Notes under the pieces: model-generated
What the model saw: the letters and a program-made list of their open reading frames with translations, nothing else
Databases searched by the model: none
Told to the model about the DNA's origin: nothing
From: Calliopsis andreniformis
Taxonomy: Eukaryota; Arthropoda; Insecta; Hymenoptera; Andrenidae
Reading direction: 5' to 3'
DNA length: 64,000 nucleotides
NCBI RefSeq assembly: GCF_051401765.1
Contig: NW_027480450.1
Span: 3,286,001 to 3,350,000, forward strand
Made by a program: the position numbers and the translations under genes
Shown: positions 54,298 through 64,000 of the stretch, in pieces
How the letters are laid out: each line of letters starts with the position of its first letter
How positions within the stretch are numbered: the first letter of the stretch is position 1

Positions 54298-57200
54298 ATC
54301 CTCAATCCTCAATCCTCAATCCTCAATCCTCAATCCTCAATCCTCAATCCTCAATCCTCTATCTTCAATCCTCAGTCCCCAATCCTCAATCTTCAATCCT
54401 CAATCCTCAATCCTCAATCCTCAATCCTCAATCTTCAATACTCAATCCTCAATCCTCAATTCTGAATATTCAATACTCAACCATCCATACTCAATTCTCA
54501 ATACTCAATCCTCAATCCTCAATTCTCAATCATCAATCCTCAATCTTGAATACTCAATCCTCAATCCTCAATTCTCAATCCTCAATACTCAACCATCAAT
54601 CCTCAATTCTCAATACTCAATCCTCCACACTCAATCCTCAATCCTCAATCTTCAGTCCTCAATACTCAATCTTCAATCCTCAATCCTCAATCCTCAATCT
54701 TCAATCCTCTATCCTCAATCCTCAATCTTCAATCCTCAATCCTCAATCCTCAATCCTCAGTCATGAATACTCAATCTTCAATCCTCAATGCTCAATCCTC
54801 AATCCTCAATCCTCAGTCCTAAATCCCCAATCCACAATCCTCAAACCTCAAAGCTCAACCGTGAGTCCTCGTCATCAATCCTCAAACCTCAATCCTCAAT
54901 CATCAATACACAATCTTCAATCCTCAATCTTCAATCCTCAATACTCAATCTTCAATCCTCAATCCTCAATTCTCAATCCTCAATCCTCATTCTTCAGTCC
55001 TCAATACTCAATCTTGAATCCTCAATCCTCATTCTTCAGTCCTCAATACTCAATCTTGAATCCTCAATCCTCAATCCTCAATCCTCTATCCTCAATCCTC
55101 AATCTTCAATCCTCAATACTCAATATTAAGCACGCGACCCTCTACCATCAATCCTCAATACTCAACCATCAATCCTCAATCCTCAATCCTCAGTCATCAA
55201 TCCTCAATATTCAATACTCAATCGTCATTCCGCTCTCCTCAATCCTAAATCCTCAATCCTCGTGCCTCAAACCTCAATCCTCAACCATCAGACCTCATCC
55301 TCAATTCTCAATTCTCAATCCTCAATCCTCAATCCTCAAACTTCAATCCTCAATAATCAATCTCCAATCCTAGATCCTCAATCCCCAATCCTCAATCCTT
55401 AATCCTCAGTCTTCAACCCTCAATCCCCAGTCCTCAACATTCAATCCTCAATGTTCAATCCAAAACCCTCAATCCTCAGTCCTCAATCGTCAATCCTCAA
55501 TCTTCAATCCTCAATACCCAATCTTCAATCCTCAATCCTCAATTCTCAATCCTCAATCCTCAATTCTCAATAGTCAAACCTCAAGCCCAAGTCCTCAATC
55601 TTCAATCTTCAATCCTCAGTCCTCAATCTTCAATCCTCAATACTCAATCTTCAATCCTCAATCCTCAATCCTCAATCCTCAATTCTCAATCCTCAATCCT
55701 CAATCCTCAGACCTCAAACATCAATACTCAACCCTCAGTCCTCGTCCTCAATCCACAACCCGCAATCCTCAATCCTCAATCCTCAATCCTCAATCGTCAG
55801 TCTTCAATCCTCAATACTGAATCTTCAATCCTCAATCCTCAATCCTCAATCCTCAATTCTCATTCTTCAATCCTCAATACCCAATCCTCAATCTTCAGTC
55901 CTCAATCCTCAATCCTCAACTCTCAAACCTCAACCCTCAGTCCTCAGTCCTCAAACCTCAATCCTCAACCCTCAGCCCTCATTCTCAATCCTCAATCCTC
56001 AATCCTCAATCCTCAACCTTCAATCCTCAAAACTCAATCTTCAATCGTCAACCCTCAGTCCTCAATCCTCAATCTTCAATCCTCAAACCTCAATCCTCAA
56101 CCGTGAGTCCTCGTCCTCAATCCTCAATCCTCAATCCTCAATCAGCAATACGCATTCTTCAAACCACAATCTTCAATCCTCAATACTTAATCTTCAATCC
56201 TCAATCCCCAATTCTCAATCCTCAATACTCAATCCTCAATCGTCAATCCTCAATACCCAATCCTCAATCTTCAATCCTCAATCCTCAATCCTCAATACTC
56301 AATCCTCAATCGTGAATCCTCAATCCCCAATCCTCAATCTTCAATCCTCAATCCTCAATCCTCAATCCTCAACCCTCAATCCTCAACCGTGAGTCCTCGT
56401 CCTCAATCCTCAACCCTCAATACTCAATCATCAATACACAATCTTCAATCCTCAGTCTTCAATCCTCAATACTCAATATTCAATCCTCAATCCTCAATCC
56501 TCAGTCCTCAACACTCAATCCTCAATCGTGAATCCTCAATACCCAATCCTCAATCTTCAATCCTCAATCCTCAATCCTCAATCCTCAATCCTCAATCCTC
56601 AATCTTCAATCCTCAATACTCAATCTTCAATCCTCAATCCTAAACCCTCAGCCCTCATACTCCATCATCAATCCTCAATCCTCAGTTCTCAATCTTCAAT
56701 CCTCAATACTCAATCATCAACCTCAATCCTCAATCCTCAATCCTCAAACCTCAGTCATGAATACTCAATCTTCAATCCTCAATGCTCAATCCTCAATCCT
56801 CAATCCTCAGTCCTAGATCCTCAATCCACAATCCTCAAACCTCGATCCTCAACCGTGAGTCCTCGTCATCAATCCTCAAACCTCAATCCTCAATCATCAA
56901 TAGACAATCTTCAATCCTCAATCTTCAATCCTCAATACTCAATCTTCAATCCTCAATCCCCAATTCTCAATCCTCAATACTCAATCCTCAATCGTCAATC
57001 CTCAATACCCAATCCTCAATCTTCAATCCTCAATCCTCAATCTTCAATCCTCAATACTCAATCTTCAGCCCTCAATCCTCAATTATCAAACCTCAATCCT
57101 CAATCCTCAATCCTCAGTCATCAATCCTCAATATTCAATACTCAATCGTCATTCCGCTCTCAATACTCAATCCTCAATCGTGAATCCTCAATCCCCAATC

Positions 57201-57965
57201 CTCAATCTTCAATCCTCAATCCTCAATCCTCAATCCTCAATCCTCAATCCTCAATCTTCAATCCTCAATACTCAATCTTCAATCCTCAATCCTAAACCCT
57301 CAGCCCTCATACTCCATCCTCAATCCTCAATCCTCAGTTCTCAATCTTCAATACTCAATCCTCAATCGTCAATCCTCAATACCCAATCCTCAATCTTCAA
57401 TCCTCAATCCTCAATCTTCAATCCTCAATACTCAATCTTCAGTCCTCAATCCTCAATTATCAAACCTCAATCCTCAACCTTCAATCCTCAATACGCAATC
57501 TTCAATCCTCTATCCTCAGTCCTCAAACCTCAGTTCTGAATCCTCAATCCTGAATCCTCAACCTTCAGCCCTCAGTCCTCAACAATCAGTTGTCAATCCT
57601 CAATCCTCAATAGAATATCCTCAATTCACAGTTTCCAATACTCAATACTCAATCTACAATCTTCAAATCTCTATCCACAAACATCAATTCTCAATCCTCA
57701 ATTCTCAATCTTCAATCCTCAATACTCAATCTTCAATCCTCAATCCTAAACCCTCAGCCCTCATACTCCATCCTCAATCCTCAATCCTCAGTTCTCAATC
57801 TTCAATCCTCAATACTCAATCATCAATCCTCAATCCTCAATCCTCAATCCTCAATCCTCAAACCTCAGTCATGTATACTCAATCTTCAATCCTCAATGCT
57901 CAATCCTCAATCCTCAATCCTCAGTCCTAAATTCTCAATCCACTATCCTCAATCCTCAATCCTCA
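54298..57965. repeat. 3668-bp higher-order unit, copy 2
   Basis: Near-identical to copy 1. The junction between copies coincides with the longest pure heptamer run seen in the window (about 54,278-54,358). The right end near 57,985 is again a pure run, followed by CAACCTTC. Confidence 0.95.
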
Positions 57966-59800
57966 ATCCTCAATCCTCAATCCTCAACCTTCAATCCTCA
58001 ATACTCAATCTTCAATCCACTATCCTCAGTCCTCAAACCTCAGTTCTGAATCCTCAATCCTGAATCCTCAACCTTCAGCCCTCAGTCCTCAACAATCAGT
58101 TGTCAACCCTCAGTCCTCAATAGAATATCCTCAATTCACAGTTTTCAATACTCAATACTCAATCTGCAATCTTCAATTCTCTATACACAAACATCAACTC
58201 TCAGCACTCAAACCTCAACACTCAGTCCCCAATCCTCAATCTTCAATCCTCAGTACTCAATCCTCAATCCTCAATCTTCAATCCTCAATCCTCAATCCTC
58301 CATCCTCAGTCCTCAATCCTCAATCCTCAATATTCAATCCTCAATACTAAATCATTAATCCTCAATCCTCAATCCTCAATCCTCAATCCTCAATCCTCAG
58401 TCATGAATACTCAATCTTCAATCCTCAATGCTCAATCCTCAATCCTCAATCCTCAGTCCTAAATCCTCAATACCCAATCTTCAATCTTCAATCCTCAATC
58501 CTCAATCCTCAATCTTCAATCCTCAATCCTCAATCTTCAATCCTCAATACTCAATCTTCAATCCTCAATCCTAAACCCTCAGCCCTCATACTCCATCATC
58601 AATCCTCAATCCTCAGTTCTCAATCTTCAATCCTCAATACTCAATCTTCAATCCTCAATCCTAAACCCTCAGCCCTCATACTCCATCATCAATCCTCAAT
58701 CCTCAGTTCTCAATCTTCAATCCTCAATACTCAATCATCAATCCTCAATCCTCAATCCTCAATCCTCAATCCTCAAACCTCAGTCATGAATACTCAATCT
58801 TCAGTCCTCAATGCTCAATCCTCAATCCTCAATCCTCAGTCCTAGATCCTCAATGCACAATCCTCAAACCTCGATCCTCAACCGTGAGTCCTCGTCATCA
58901 ATCCTCAAACCTCAATCCTCAATCATCAATACACAATCTTCAATCCTCAATCTTCAATCCTCAATACTCAATCTTCAATCCTCAATCCCCAATTCTCAAT
59001 CCTCAATACTCAATCCTCAATCGTCAATCCTCAATACCCAAACCTCAATCCTCAATCTTCAATCCTCAATACTCAATCTTCAGTCCTCAATCCTCAATTA
59101 TCAAACCTCAATCCTCAATCCTCAATCCTCAGTCATCAATCCTCAATATTCAATACTCAATCGTCATTCCGCTCTCAATACTCAATCCTCAATCGTGTAT
59201 CCTCAATCCCCAATCCTCAGTCTTCAATCCTCATTCCTCAATCGTCAATCCTCAATCCTCAAACCTCAATCTTCAATCCTCAATACTCAATCTTCAATCC
59301 TCAATCCTAAACCCTCAGCCCTCATACTCCATCCTCAATCCTCAATCCTCAGTTCTCAATCTTCAATACTCAATCCTCAATCGTCAATCCTCAATACCCA
59401 ATCCTCAATCTTCAATCCTCAATCCTCAATCTTCAATCCTCAATACCCAATCTTCAGTCCTCAATCCTGAATTATCAAACCTCAATCCTCAATCCTCAAT
59501 CCTGAGTCATCAATCCTCAATATTCAATACTCACTCGTCATTCCGCTCTCAATACTCAATCCTCAATCGTGAATCCTCAATCCCCAATCCTCAATCTTCA
59601 ATCCTCAATCCTCAATCCTCAATCCTCAATCCTCAATCCTCAATCTTCAATCATCAATACTCAACCTTCAATCCTCAATCCTAAACCCTCAGCCCTCATA
59701 CTCCATCCTCAATCCTCAATCCTCAGTTCTCAATCTTCAATCCTCAATACTCAATCATCAATCCTCAATCCTCAATCCTCAATCCTCAATCCTCAAACCT
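57966..59800. repeat. Array segment with 90-bp tandem pair, partly repeated at 62.9-64.0 kb
   Basis: CAACAAT at 58,090 pairs with 62,944 (offset 4854). CAATGCTC at 58,809 pairs with 63,573 (offset 4764). The 90-bp difference is a tandem pair here: CTAAACCCTC at 58,571 and 58,661. CGTCATTCC at 59,162 and 59,536 repeats the 374-bp spacing. Confidence 0.87.
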
Positions 59801-62800
59801 CAGTCATGAATACTCAATCTTCAATCCTCAATGCTCAATCCTCAATCCTCAATCCTCAGTCCTAAATCCCCAATCCACAATCCTCAAACCTCAAAGCTCA
59901 ACCGTGAGTCCTCGTCATCAATCCTCAAACCTCAATCCTCAATCATCAATACACAATCTTCAATCCTCAATCTTCAATCCTCAATACTCAATCTTCAATC
60001 CTCAATCCTCAATTCTCAATCCTCAATCCTCATTCTTCAGTCCTCAATACTCAATCTTGAATCCTCAATCCTCATTCTTCAGTCCTCAATACTCAATCTT
60101 GAATCCTCAATCCTCAATCCTCAATCCTCTATCCTCAATCCTCAATCTTCAATCCTCAATACTCAATATTAAGCACGCGACCCTCTACCATCAATCCTCA
60201 ATACTCAACCATCAATCCTCAATCCTCAATCCTCAGTCATCAATCCTCAATATTCAATACTCAATCGTCATTCCGCTCTCCTCAATCCTAAATCCTCAAT
60301 CCTCGTGCCTCAAACCTCAATCCTCAACCATCAGACCTCATCCTCAATTCTCAATTCTCAATCCTCAATCCTCAATCCTCAAACTTCAATCCTCAATAAT
60401 CAATCTCCAATCCTAGATCCTCAATCCCCAATCCTCAATCCTTAATCCTCAATCTTCAACCCTCAATCCCCAGTCCTCAACATTCAATCCTCAATGTTCA
60501 ATCCAAAACCCTCAATCCTCAGTCCTCAATCGTCAATCCTCAATCTTCAATCCTCAATACCCAATCTTCAATCCTCAATCCTCAATTCTCAATCCTCAAT
60601 CCTCAATTCTCAATAGTCAAACCTCAAGCCCAAGTCCTCAATCTTCAATCCTCAATCCTCAATCCTCAATCTTCAATCCTCAATACTCAATCTTCAATCC
60701 TCAATCCTCAATCCTCAATCCTCAATTCTCAATCCTCAATCCTCAATCCTCAGACCTCAAACATCAATACTCAACCCTCAGTCCTCGTCCTCAATCCACA
60801 ACCCGCAATCCTCAATCCTCAATCCTCAATCCTCAATCGTCAGTCTTCAATCCTCAATACTGAATCTTCAATCCTCAATCCTCAATCCTCAATCCTCAAT
60901 TCTCATTCTTCAATCCTCAATACCCAATCCTCAATCTTCAGTCCTCAATCCTCAATCCTCAACTCTCAAACCTCAACCCTCAGTCCTCAGTCCTCAAACC
61001 TCAATCCTCAACCCTCAGCCCTCATTCTCAATCCTCAATCCTCAATCCTCAATCCTCAACCTTCAATCCTCAAAACTCAATCTTCAATCGTCAACCCTCA
61101 GTCCTCAATCCTCAATCTTCAATCCTCAGTCCCCAATCCTCAATATTCAGTCCTCAATCCTCAATCCTCAATCCTCAATCTTCAATCATCAAAACTCAAT
61201 CCTCAATCTTCAATCCTCAATACTCAATCTTCAATCCTCAATCCTCAACCCTCAGCCCTCATTCTCCATCCTCACTCCTCAATCCTCAATCCTCAATATT
61301 CAATCCTCAATACTCAATCATTAATCCTCAATCCTCAATCCTCAATCCTCAATCCTCAATCCTCAGTCATGAATACTCAATCATCAATCCTCAATGCTCA
61401 ATCCTCAATCCTCAATCCTCAGTCCCAAATCCTCAATCCACAATCCTCAAACCTCAATCCTCAACCGTGAGTCCTCGTCCTCAATCCTCAATCCTCAATC
61501 CTCAATCAGCAATACGCGTTCTTCAAACCACAATCTTCAATCCTCAATACTTAATCTTCAATCCTCAATCCCCAATTCTCAATCCTCAATACTCAATCCT
61601 CAATCGTCAATCCTCAATACCCAATCCTCAATCTTCAATCCTCAATCCTCAATCCTCAATACTCAATCCTCAATCGTGAATCCTCAATCCCCAAACCTCA
61701 ATCTTCAATCCTCAATCCTCAATCCTCAATCCTCAACCCTCAATCCTCAACCGTGAGTCCTCGTCCTCAATCCTCAACCCTCAATACTCAATCATCAATA
61801 CACAATCTTCAATCCTCAGTCTTCAATCCTCAATACTCAATATTCAATCCTCAATCCTCAATCCTCAGTCCTCAACACTCAATCCTCAATCGTGAATCCT
61901 CAATACCCAATCCTCAATCTTCAATCCTCAATCCTCAATCCTCAATCCTCAATCCTCAATCCTCAATCTTCAATCCTCAATACTCAATCTTCAATCCTCA
62001 ATCCTAAACCCTCAGCCCTCATACTCCATCATCAATCCTCAATCCTCAGTTCTCAATCTTCAATCCTCAATACTCAATCATCAACCTCAATCCTCAATCC
62101 TCAATCCTCAAACCTCAGTCATGAATACTCAATCTTCAATCCTCAATGCTCAACCCTCAATCCTCAATCCTCAGTCCTAGATCCTCAATCCACAATCCTC
62201 AAACCTCGATCCTCAACCGTGAGTCCTCGTCATCAATCCTCAAACCTCAATCCTCAATCATCAATAGACAATCTTCAATCCTCAATCTTCAATCCTCAAT
62301 ACTCAATCTTCAATCCTCAATCCCCAATTCTCAATCCTCAATACTCAATCCTCAATCGTCAATCCTCAATACCCAATCCTCAATCTTCAATCCTCAATCC
62401 TCAATCTTCAATCCTCAATACTCAATCTTCAGCCCTCAATCCTCAATTATCAAACCTCAATCCTCAATCCTCAATCCTCAGTCATCAATCCTCAATATTC
62501 AATACTCAATCGTCATTCCGCTCTCAATACTCAATCCTCAATCGTGAATCCTCAATCCCCAATCCTCAATCTTCAATCCTCAATCCTCAATCCTCAATCC
62601 TCAATCCTCAATCCTCAATCTTCAATCCTCAATACTCAATCTTCAATCCTCAATCCTAAACCCTCAGCCCTCATACTCCATCCTCAATCCTCAATCCTCA
62701 GTTCTCAATCTTCAATACTCAATCCTCAATCGTCAATCCTCAATACCCAATCCTCAATCTTCAATCCTCAATCCTCAATCTTCAATCCTCAATACTCAAT

Positions 62801-62950
62801 CTTCAGTCCTCAATCCTCAATTATCAAACCTCAATCCTCAACCTTCAATCCTCAATACGCAATCTTCAATCCTCTATCCTCAGTCCTCAAACCTCAGTTC
62901 TGAATCCTCCACCCTGAATCCTCAACCTTCAGCCCTCAGTCCTCAACAAT
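59800..62950. repeat. Third, partial 3668-type unit with the 321-bp piece retained
   Basis: Offset from copy 2 is 5043 on the left (54,788/59,831, 55,582/60,625) and 5364 on the right (56,103/61,467, 57,180/62,544). The difference of 321 bp, at about 61,125-61,445, matches the 3313-bp unit (for example 42,855-43,180), so this copy keeps the longer state. Confidence 0.92.
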
Positions 62951-64000
62951 CAGTTGTCAACCCTCAGTCCTCAATAGAATATCCTCAATTCACAGTTTTC
63001 AATACTCAATACTCAATCTGCAATCTTCAATTCTCTATCCACAAACATCAACTCTCAGCACTCAAACCTCAACACTCAGTCCCCAATCCTCAATCTTCAA
63101 TCCTCAGTACTCAATCCTCAATCCTCAATCTTCAATCCTCAATCCTCAATCCTCCATCCTCAGTCCTCAATCCTCAATCCTCAATATTCAATCCTCAATA
63201 CTAAATCATTAATCCTCAATCCTCAATCCTCAATCCTCAATCCTCAATCCTCAGTCATGAATACTCAATCTTCAATCCTCAATGCTCAATCCTCAATCCT
63301 CAATCCTCAGTCCTAAATCCTCAATACCCAATCTTCAATCTTCAATCCTCAATCCTCAATCCTCAATCTTCAATCCTCAATCCTCAATCTTCAATCCTCA
63401 ATACTCAATCTTCAATCCTCAATCCTAAACCCTCAGCCCTCATACTCCATCATCAATCCTCAATCCTCAGTTCTCAATCTTCAATCCTCAATACTCAATC
63501 ATCAATCCTCAATCCTCAATCCTCAATCCTCAATCCTCAAACCTCAGTCATGAATACTCAATCTTCAATCCTCAATGCTCAATCCTCAATCCTCAATCCT
63601 CAGTCCTAGATCCTCAATGCACAATCCTCAAACCTCGATCCTCAACCGTGAGTCCTCGTCATCAATCCTCAAACCTCAATCCTCAATCATCAATACACAA
63701 TCTTCAATCCTCAATCTTCAATCCTCAATACTCAATCTTCAATCCTCAATCCCCAATTCTCAATCCTCAATACTCAATCCTCAATCGTCAATCCTCAATA
63801 CCCAATCCTCAATCCTCAATCTTCAATCCTCAATACTCAATCTTCAGTCCTCAATCCTCAATTATCAAACCTCAATCCTCAATCCTCAATCCTCAGTCAT
63901 CAATCCTCAATATTCAATACTCAATCGTCATTCCGCTCTCAATACTCAATCCTCAATCGTGTATCCTCAATCCCCAATCCTCAATCTTCAATCCTCAATC
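62950..64000. repeat. Right end of window, copy of 58.1-59.2 kb
   Basis: Matches 58,090-59,230 at offset 4854, then 4764. It runs off the window in ordinary heptamer sequence, so the array continues. Confidence 0.9.

Larger units (their letters stand above)
51456..60190. repeat. Block ATTAAGCACGCGACCCTC, three copies
   Basis: Seen at about 51,456, 55,124 and 60,167. It is the strongest local departure from the heptamer vocabulary, with ACGCG and two CG dinucleotides, but it still parses in 7-bp register as CAATATT|AAGCACG|CGACCCT|CTACCAT. It is part of the 3668-bp unit and its third partial copy. No function was recognised. Confidence 0.85.
1750..63085. repeat. Dispersed ~130-150 bp block beginning CAACAATCAGTTGTCAAT
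   Basis: This is the most diverged recurring block in the window. It starts with CAACAATCAGTTGT (inverted ACAA/TTGT), continues through CAATAGAATATCCTC, AATTCACAGTTTTCAATAC, CTCTATCCACAAACATCAA and ends near CAACACTCAGTCC. Start positions: 1754, 5282, 8403, 9689, 10,730, 12,958, 14,082, 14,760, 15,340, 16,352, 17,155, 17,833, 18,238, about 22,431, about 23,031, 26,351, 27,795, about 28,919, 29,597, 30,002, about 32,069, about 32,669, 36,024, 36,534, 48,394, about 50,588, 53,912, 57,580, 58,090, 62,944. The 50,588 copy is cut short after GAATATCC. It parses into 7-mers throughout, so it too derives from the array. No coding or RNA signature was recognised. Confidence 0.88.
20880..63665. repeat. 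Dispersed block with CAACCGTGAGTCCTCGTC
   Basis: Found only from about 20.9 kb rightwards, often 90-110 bp after a CAGTCATGAATACTCAATC word. GTG positions include 20,904, 23,323, 32,961, 38,215, 39,889, 40,175, 41,528, 43,202, 43,488, 44,841, 46,515, 46,801, 52,435, 52,721, 56,103, 56,389, 58,884, 59,904, 61,467 and 61,753. CTCA-ACCG-TGAG forms a small inverted repeat. The copies at 38,215, 41,528 and 44,841 share a private variant, GTGAGTTCCCGTC. Confidence 0.85.
1..64000. repeat. Heptanucleotide satellite array, unit TCCTCAA / TTGAGGA
   Basis: Every line of the window is built from 7-bp words of the form CAATCCT or near variants: CAATCTT, CAATACT, CAACCCT, CAGTCCT, CAAACCT, CAATCGT. No interruption by unrelated sequence was seen. 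Pure runs are short. The longest I found is about 80 bp at 54,278-54,358; others lie near 9,132-9,206, 23,245-23,312 and 50,624-50,690. Diverged blocks still parse into consecutive 7-mers, for example CAATAGA|ATATCCT|GAATTCG. Short-register units, such as a 6-bp word at 38,08x or a 4-bp word after CATTCCG at 47,54x, are rare. G is nearly absent on the + strand. The structure fits satellite DNA; host and chromosomal location are not determinable from the sequence. Confidence 0.98.

Noticed and set aside
1..64000. CRISPR array
   Set aside because: Repeats are 7 bp and directly adjacent. There are no 25-40 bp identical repeats with unique spacers of even length, and no cas genes.
1..64000. Telomere proper
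   Set aside because: No canonical TTTAGGG or TTAGGG array is present, and the multi-kilobase higher-order structure is not telomeric. Only a similarity of the unit is noted.
1..64000. Replication origin or centromere assignment
   Set aside because: Satellite structure is compatible with a centromere, but nothing in the sequence alone demonstrates it, so it is not annotated.

Overview
The whole 64 kb window is one uninterrupted, degenerate tandem array of a 7-bp unit: TCCTCAA on the + strand, TTGAGGA on the - strand. I find no protein-coding gene, rRNA, tRNA, transposon, CRISPR array or other ordinary single-copy sequence, and the array runs off both ends. The + strand is almost free of G, so C/G strand asymmetry is extreme. 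Even the most diverged blocks mostly keep the 7-bp register, so nearly all the sequence looks derived from the heptamer by point changes plus few indels. The organism cannot be named from this. An array this long with nested multi-kilobase higher-order repeats is most like eukaryotic satellite DNA (pericentromeric, subtelomeric or other heterochromatin). Short heptamer arrays are also known in some bacteria, and an assembly artefact cannot be excluded.

Layout. 1-12,050: older, diverged array marked by 21 copies of an 18-bp palindrome containing an EcoRI site or a one-base variant of it, with internal duplications at offsets 2327, 3121, 6210 and 9095 bp. 12,140-17,975: two copies of a ~3.1-3.4 kb unit with a 580-bp tandem duplication between them. 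17,975-22,285: mixed array, partly re-duplicated at 29.7-31.9 kb. 22,285-26,165 and 31,925-35,803: a 3.9-kb segment present twice, 9638 bp apart, each copy holding the same internal 663-bp tandem pair. 25,561-28,448: 1444-bp tandem pair. 28,449-30,980: a further copy of 16.7-19.6 kb. 35,645-36,650: 510-bp tandem pair. 37,145-47,083: three copies of a 3313-bp higher-order unit. 47,084-50,630: 374-bp and 866-bp local duplications and a partial copy of 36.4-38.0 kb. 50,630-57,965: two copies of a 3668-bp unit. 57,966-64,000: a partial, older copy of that unit flanked by two copies of a ~1.2-kb segment.

How it works together. There is no gene network here. What can be read is the history of the array: heptamer expansion, divergence into a few recognisable sequence blocks, then repeated unequal exchange or amplification at scales from 90 bp to about 10 kb, most recently at 37-58 kb. 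The many apparent + strand reading frames encoding S-S-I-L-N-P-Q repeats follow arithmetically from a 7-bp unit without stop codons and are not annotated as genes.
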